Positions 32,014-34,680 of a stretch of DNA of 34,680 bases are shown here, one piece after another. Each line of letters begins with the position of its first letter. The stretch's first letter is position 1. Under the pieces are notes generated by a model. It made no database searches and was not told where the DNA came from. It saw only the letters and a program-made list of their open reading frames with translations. The position numbers and the translations under genes are program-made. The DNA is from Betaproteobacteria bacterium (GTDB lineage Bacteria > Pseudomonadota > Gammaproteobacteria > Burkholderiales > SG8-39), in contig VBBY01000141.1 in the NCBI GenBank assembly GCA_005881595.1, positions 1 through 34,680 of the forward strand. The letters run 5' to 3'.

Positions 32014-32568
32014 ATGAAACCGAGCACGCGCTGGACGATTGCGGTTGTCGCTGTGATAGTGATCGCGATACTTCTCCTGCTCTTGTTCCGGCGCGGCGAG
32101 CCGGAAGCGCCGGCCAAGAGCGTGGTCGCCACGCAGCCCGCGGCACCCAAGGCGGAGCCGGCCGCTCCGGTCAAGCCCATGGCGGCTGAGCCGCTGAGCG
32201 CAACGGCGTACTTCGGCTACAACCGGACCGAAGTGCGTCCCGGTGAAGCACCGAAGCTCGACGATTTCGCCGCCAAGCTGAAGGCTCGGGCCTACGATCG
32301 CATCGACGCCATCGGTCACACCGACCGGATCGGCAGCGACTCGTACAACCTGGCGCTCTCCAGGCGGCGCGCCGAAGCCGTGCGCGCGTACCTCGCCGGC
32401 AAGGGTGTGGACGCCGGACGCGTTCGCATCGATGCAAAAGGGGAGGCGGAACCCGTGACCGGCGAAGCATGCAAGAACATGGGCCCGGAGAACCACCGCA
32501 ACCGGAAGCTGATCAGCTGCCTGCAGCGCGATCGCCGCGTCGAAGTCAAGCTCGTCGCCAGGTCCTAG
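32014..32568 (+). CDS. OmpA-family protein with N-terminal membrane anchor
   Basis: 184 residues; AGGAGG precedes the ATG. One membrane helix (about 9-25) is followed by an Ala/Pro/Lys linker (26-57) and an OmpA-like peptidoglycan-binding domain: A-Y-F-G-Y-N-R-T-E-V (65-74), G-H-T-D-R-I-G-S-D-S-Y-N-L-A-L-S-R-R-R-A (101-120), a C/N-containing loop, and R-R-V-E-V at the end. The Asp and Arg that grip diaminopimelate are in place. The anchor suggests an inner-membrane-to-wall tether rather than an outer-membrane barrel. It is divergent from the VanZ-like gene. Confidence 0.93.
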   Translation: MKPSTRWTIAVVAVIVIAILLLLLFRRGEPEAPAKSVVATQPAAPKAEPAAPVKPMAAEPLSATAYFGYNRTEVRPGEAPKLDDFAAKLKARAYDRIDAIGHTDRIGSDSYNLALSRRRAEAVRAYLAGKGVDAGRVRIDAKGEAEPVTGEACKNMGPENHRNRKLISCLQRDRRVEVKLVARS

Positions 32569-32644
32569 CCTTAAGGCAGGTCCTGATCCCGCCCGAGAGT
32601 TGGAAGCAGTGCCACCTCTATGAGGCGCCGGCCGGCAGCGCCGA

Positions 32645-33664
32645 TCATTGCGCGGCCTCCCACTCCTTTGCGGCCTTCACCAGCGCTTCGAAGGCGCCGC
32701 CGCTCTCGAGCAGCGCGCGCTTGAGCGCCGGCTCGAGCGGCTGCTCTATGCCCGTTTCGTCGAGCGGCATCCTGTCCTCGCGCACCGCTTTCATCAGCCT
32801 GCCGATCTCGCCCGAGGCGTGCGCCGGGGTATGCATGATCAGCAGCCGGCGCATCGGCAGGGGGTTATTGGGCATGTGGCAGTTTTCGCACTGCGCGTCG
32901 CGCATCCGCAGCGCCAGGGTCCTGTAGGTGAACTCGAGCTTCGGCAAATAGGGGTTGTCCTGCCGGAACAGGCCGTCGAAGAGCGTGACGCGCGGCTGAA
33001 TGCGGCCCTCCTTGTCCATCCACATCCAGTTGCCGTCGAATTTCGGGCTCAAGGGTTGCGTGGCGACGACCGTGCTGCCGAGTTCGCCGCGCTCGGTGAA
33101 CTGCCCGATGACGATCCTGGCTGTCTTGGGATTGACCCACAGCAGGATGCAGTTCGTCGCCTGGTAGACGCCCCATTTCGCCTCGTCGTGCCAGAACGGA
33201 TAGGGAAACTGCCCCGGCGGCAGGCGGTTGCGGAACGCCGACTGCAGCCGGATCAGGTACATCCGCTCGCGCTCCACGTATTCGACGCTGTGCTCGCCGC
33301 TGAACATGAAGAGCGCGAGATACAGGCCGGCGAACACGTCGGGCGCGAACTGCGTGAGGTTGGTGTCCTTGAGCAACGCCCCTGCATCCTGATTGCGGCG
33401 TCCCCACAGGAGCCGCGGCGCCAGGCTGCGCCGCAGCGCCGAATCGCCGAACAGGCTGCGCCGGCAGCGATCGAAGGCCGCCTGATCCGCGGGCGAAGCC
33501 GGCGGACAGACGCGCTGCAGCTCGAGCGCCACCTCGGAGGCCATGCGCTCGACCTGCTCGCCGAGGTCCGGCAGATCGTCCTCGGCCGCCGCGACGCCGC
33601 CCGCGAAGAGCGCGGCGGCGAGCAGGAGCGCGCCGCCCGGCGCGCAGCCACCTGCGATGCGCAT
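32645..33664 (-). CDS. Exported protein with one c-heme motif, unknown function
   Basis: 339 residues. A Sec signal is visible (hydrophobic 10-25, ending VAAA|E near residue 27). Near the C-terminus is one C-E-N-C-H motif (259-263) followed by M-P-N-N-P-L-P, so one covalent c-heme is likely. The rest does not look like a classical class I cytochrome: a long region with Y-L-I-R-L-Q-S-A-F-R-N-R-L-P-P-G-Q-F-P-Y-P-F-W-H near 137-159 and N-C-I-L-L-W near 171-176. The gene starts 4 nt after the stop of the haloperoxidase-like gene, so they are one operon and may form a redox pair. Confidence 0.85.
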   Translation of the reverse strand: MRIAGGCAPGGALLLAAALFAGGVAAAEDDLPDLGEQVERMASEVALELQRVCPPASPADQAAFDRCRRSLFGDSALRRSLAPRLLWGRRNQDAGALLKDTNLTQFAPDVFAGLYLALFMFSGEHSVEYVERERMYLIRLQSAFRNRLPPGQFPYPFWHDEAKWGVYQATNCILLWVNPKTARIVIGQFTERGELGSTVVATQPLSPKFDGNWMWMDKEGRIQPRVTLFDGLFRQDNPYLPKLEFTYRTLALRMRDAQCENCHMPNNPLPMRRLLIMHTPAHASGEIGRLMKAVREDRMPLDETGIEQPLEPALKRALLESGGAFEALVKAAKEWEAAQ

Positions 33665-33668
33665 CGGG

Positions 33669-34680
33669 CTAGCGCGTGGGCTTCAGGTAATTGGCGAGCA
33701 GGTGGTCGGCGAGCTTGCGCCCCATCGATTCGCCCACATCGAGCGAATTGCGGAAGTGGATGCCGCCCCAGATGCGCACCTCCTTGTGCTCTTCCGCCAT
33801 CTGCACGAGGCTGTCGAAGCGGCGCTGCAGGCGCGCGTCCGCGACGTCGGTCACGGCAAAGCTCTCGGGCCCGGCGCCGAAGACGGATTCGAGAATGCTT
33901 CTCGCGGTACCCGCGTTGATCCCCGCCTGGGACGGATATTCCGGATGCATCGGCGTGGCATTGAGCGCCAGCCAGCCCGCGTCGCGCTCGGTGGCGTCGT
34001 TGCCGTCCTGGTCGCCGTTGCGGATCGCCGTGAGCGGCCGCCAGAACTGGTAATGGAACTTCGCGTCCCAGTCGAGGATGTAGCAGTTGGCGATGCCCAT
34101 GGAGAGCAGCGCGAACAGGCGCGCGTTCTCGGCAAGCCCGAGCCCCCTGCGGGCTGAAATCTGCGCGGCCGCCTGGTACCACGCGGCAAAAAGATTGCCT
34201 TGCGCCCAGAAGCGCACCGCATCGGACTGCGCGTCGGTGCGCTTCACGCTCTTCAGCCCGCCAAATTCCTTGGTCTCGTTGTAGTCGCGCGCGTAGAGGG
34301 TGCTCGAGAGCTTCGGCGGCGGGCCGGGACGGAACTGGTTCGCCGCCTTCATTCCCCACGGCCTCGCCGTCGCGTACTGCGAGAAAAGCGGCGGCGTGGT
34401 CGGGACCCACACGCCGGGCCGCGTCAGAGGCCGGTACGTGTCCGGGACATTGGTGTCGTCGTTCTGGCGATCGGCAAAGACGCTGGCCGCGACTTTTTCG
34501 CCCAAGGCAATGCCGGCGGCCCGCGCGGGGCTGTCCGGCACCCTCTCCAGCATCGCCGTAAATGCGGTATCGATGCGCGCTTTCTGGCCGGGATACTGCC
34601 GCATCAGGATCTCGCGCGCAGCCGCTGCCGCAGCGGCCTCCGCGGACGCGTTCGGATCCGCCGCGATATCGGGCGTAAAG
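33669..34680 (-). CDS. Vanadium-dependent haloperoxidase/PAP2-like protein (N-terminus outside window)
   Basis: 337 codons are present and no start is seen; the gene enters from beyond the window. It has the plan of bacterial vanadium-haloperoxidase-like proteins: K-F-H-Y-Q-F-W-R-P-L-T-A-I-R (motif 1, Lys and Arg for the oxyanion), H-P-E-Y-P-S-Q-A-G-I-N-A-G (motif 2), and G-I-H-F-R-N-S-L-D-V-G (motif 3, with Arg and His). Motif 2 normally reads P-S-G-H; here it is P-S-Q-A, so the acid-base His is missing from its usual place. The motif 3 His that would bind vanadate or form the phospho-enzyme is kept. Next gene in the operon is a c-heme protein. Confidence 0.88.
   Translation of the reverse strand, partial: FTPDIAADPNASAEAAAAAAAREILMRQYPGQKARIDTAFTAMLERVPDSPARAAGIALGEKVAASVFADRQNDDTNVPDTYRPLTRPGVWVPTTPPLFSQYATARPWGMKAANQFRPGPPPKLSSTLYARDYNETKEFGGLKSVKRTDAQSDAVRFWAQGNLFAAWYQAAAQISARRGLGLAENARLFALLSMGIANCYILDWDAKFHYQFWRPLTAIRNGDQDGNDATERDAGWLALNATPMHPEYPSQAGINAGTARSILESVFGAGPESFAVTDVADARLQRRFDSLVQMAEEHKEVRIWGGIHFRNSLDVGESMGRKLADHLLANYLKPTR

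Noticed and set aside
1-34680. CRISPR arrays, tRNA or rRNA genes, insertion sequences, prophage genes, integrase or att sites
   Set aside because: No repeat-spacer pattern, no clover-leaf or rRNA signature, and no transposase, integrase or phage structural motif was seen in any frame.

Overview
The window looks like chromosomal DNA of a high-GC betaproteobacterium of Burkholderiales type. The evidence is two Bug-family (TctC-like) solute receptors, dense same-strand operons with 1-4 nt start/stop overlaps, frequent GTG starts, and many Tat- or Sec-exported redox enzymes. There are no rRNA, tRNA, CRISPR, phage or insertion-sequence signals. 41 protein genes are supported; the first and last run off the window. 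No gap between genes exceeds 300 bases.

Layout. (1) 1-3878, minus: an operon of a Ser/Thr kinase fused to a cyclic-nucleotide-binding domain, a HemD-like protein, a Bug receptor and an LVIVD-type exported protein (partial). (2) 3949-5701: an exported Vgb-like propeller protein, an intrinsic terminator, and two tandem paralogous small proteins of unknown family. (3) 5847-6710: a cytosolic NMT1-like protein, convergent with a minus operon (10734 to 6704) of DUF1993, PhzF-like isomerase, CocE/NonD hydrolase and a second Bug receptor. (4) A small lipoprotein, convergent with the most striking block, 16905 to 11243 on the minus strand: tandem ABM-domain protein, cyclase-family protein, Tat-exported ThDP-dependent enzyme, c-type cytochrome, TRAP-type DctP lipoprotein and a CmcJ/NvfI-type oxygenase. 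A Tat-exported FAD oxidoreductase is divergent to it. (5) 18514-20829: single-domain response regulator, MFS transporter and two small proteins. (6) 20748-23995: short HxlR-type regulator, a two-subunit molybdenum hydroxylase with a Tat signal, and an IF-1 paralogue. (7) 24183-28588: two unknown proteins, a small HTH protein, a cupredoxin, a cupin, a patatin and an M23 peptidase. (8) 28616-34680: cyanase, a Tat-Rieske protein with a PQQ alcohol dehydrogenase carrying a lanthanide-type Asp pair, VanZ-like and OmpA-like proteins, and a c-heme protein with a vanadium-haloperoxidase-like protein (partial).

Main theme. An unusual share of the enzymes carry export signals: at least 20 of 41 have Sec, lipoprotein or Tat signals. 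The best candidate for an undescribed system is the 11243-16905 operon, in which five consecutive products are predicted to leave the cytoplasm, including a ThDP enzyme of a class normally found in the cytosol, translationally coupled to a c-type cytochrome. A working idea is periplasmic cleavage or oxidative decarboxylation of an organic acid, with electrons going to cytochrome c and uptake assisted by DctP. This is inference from context; no substrate can be read from the sequence.
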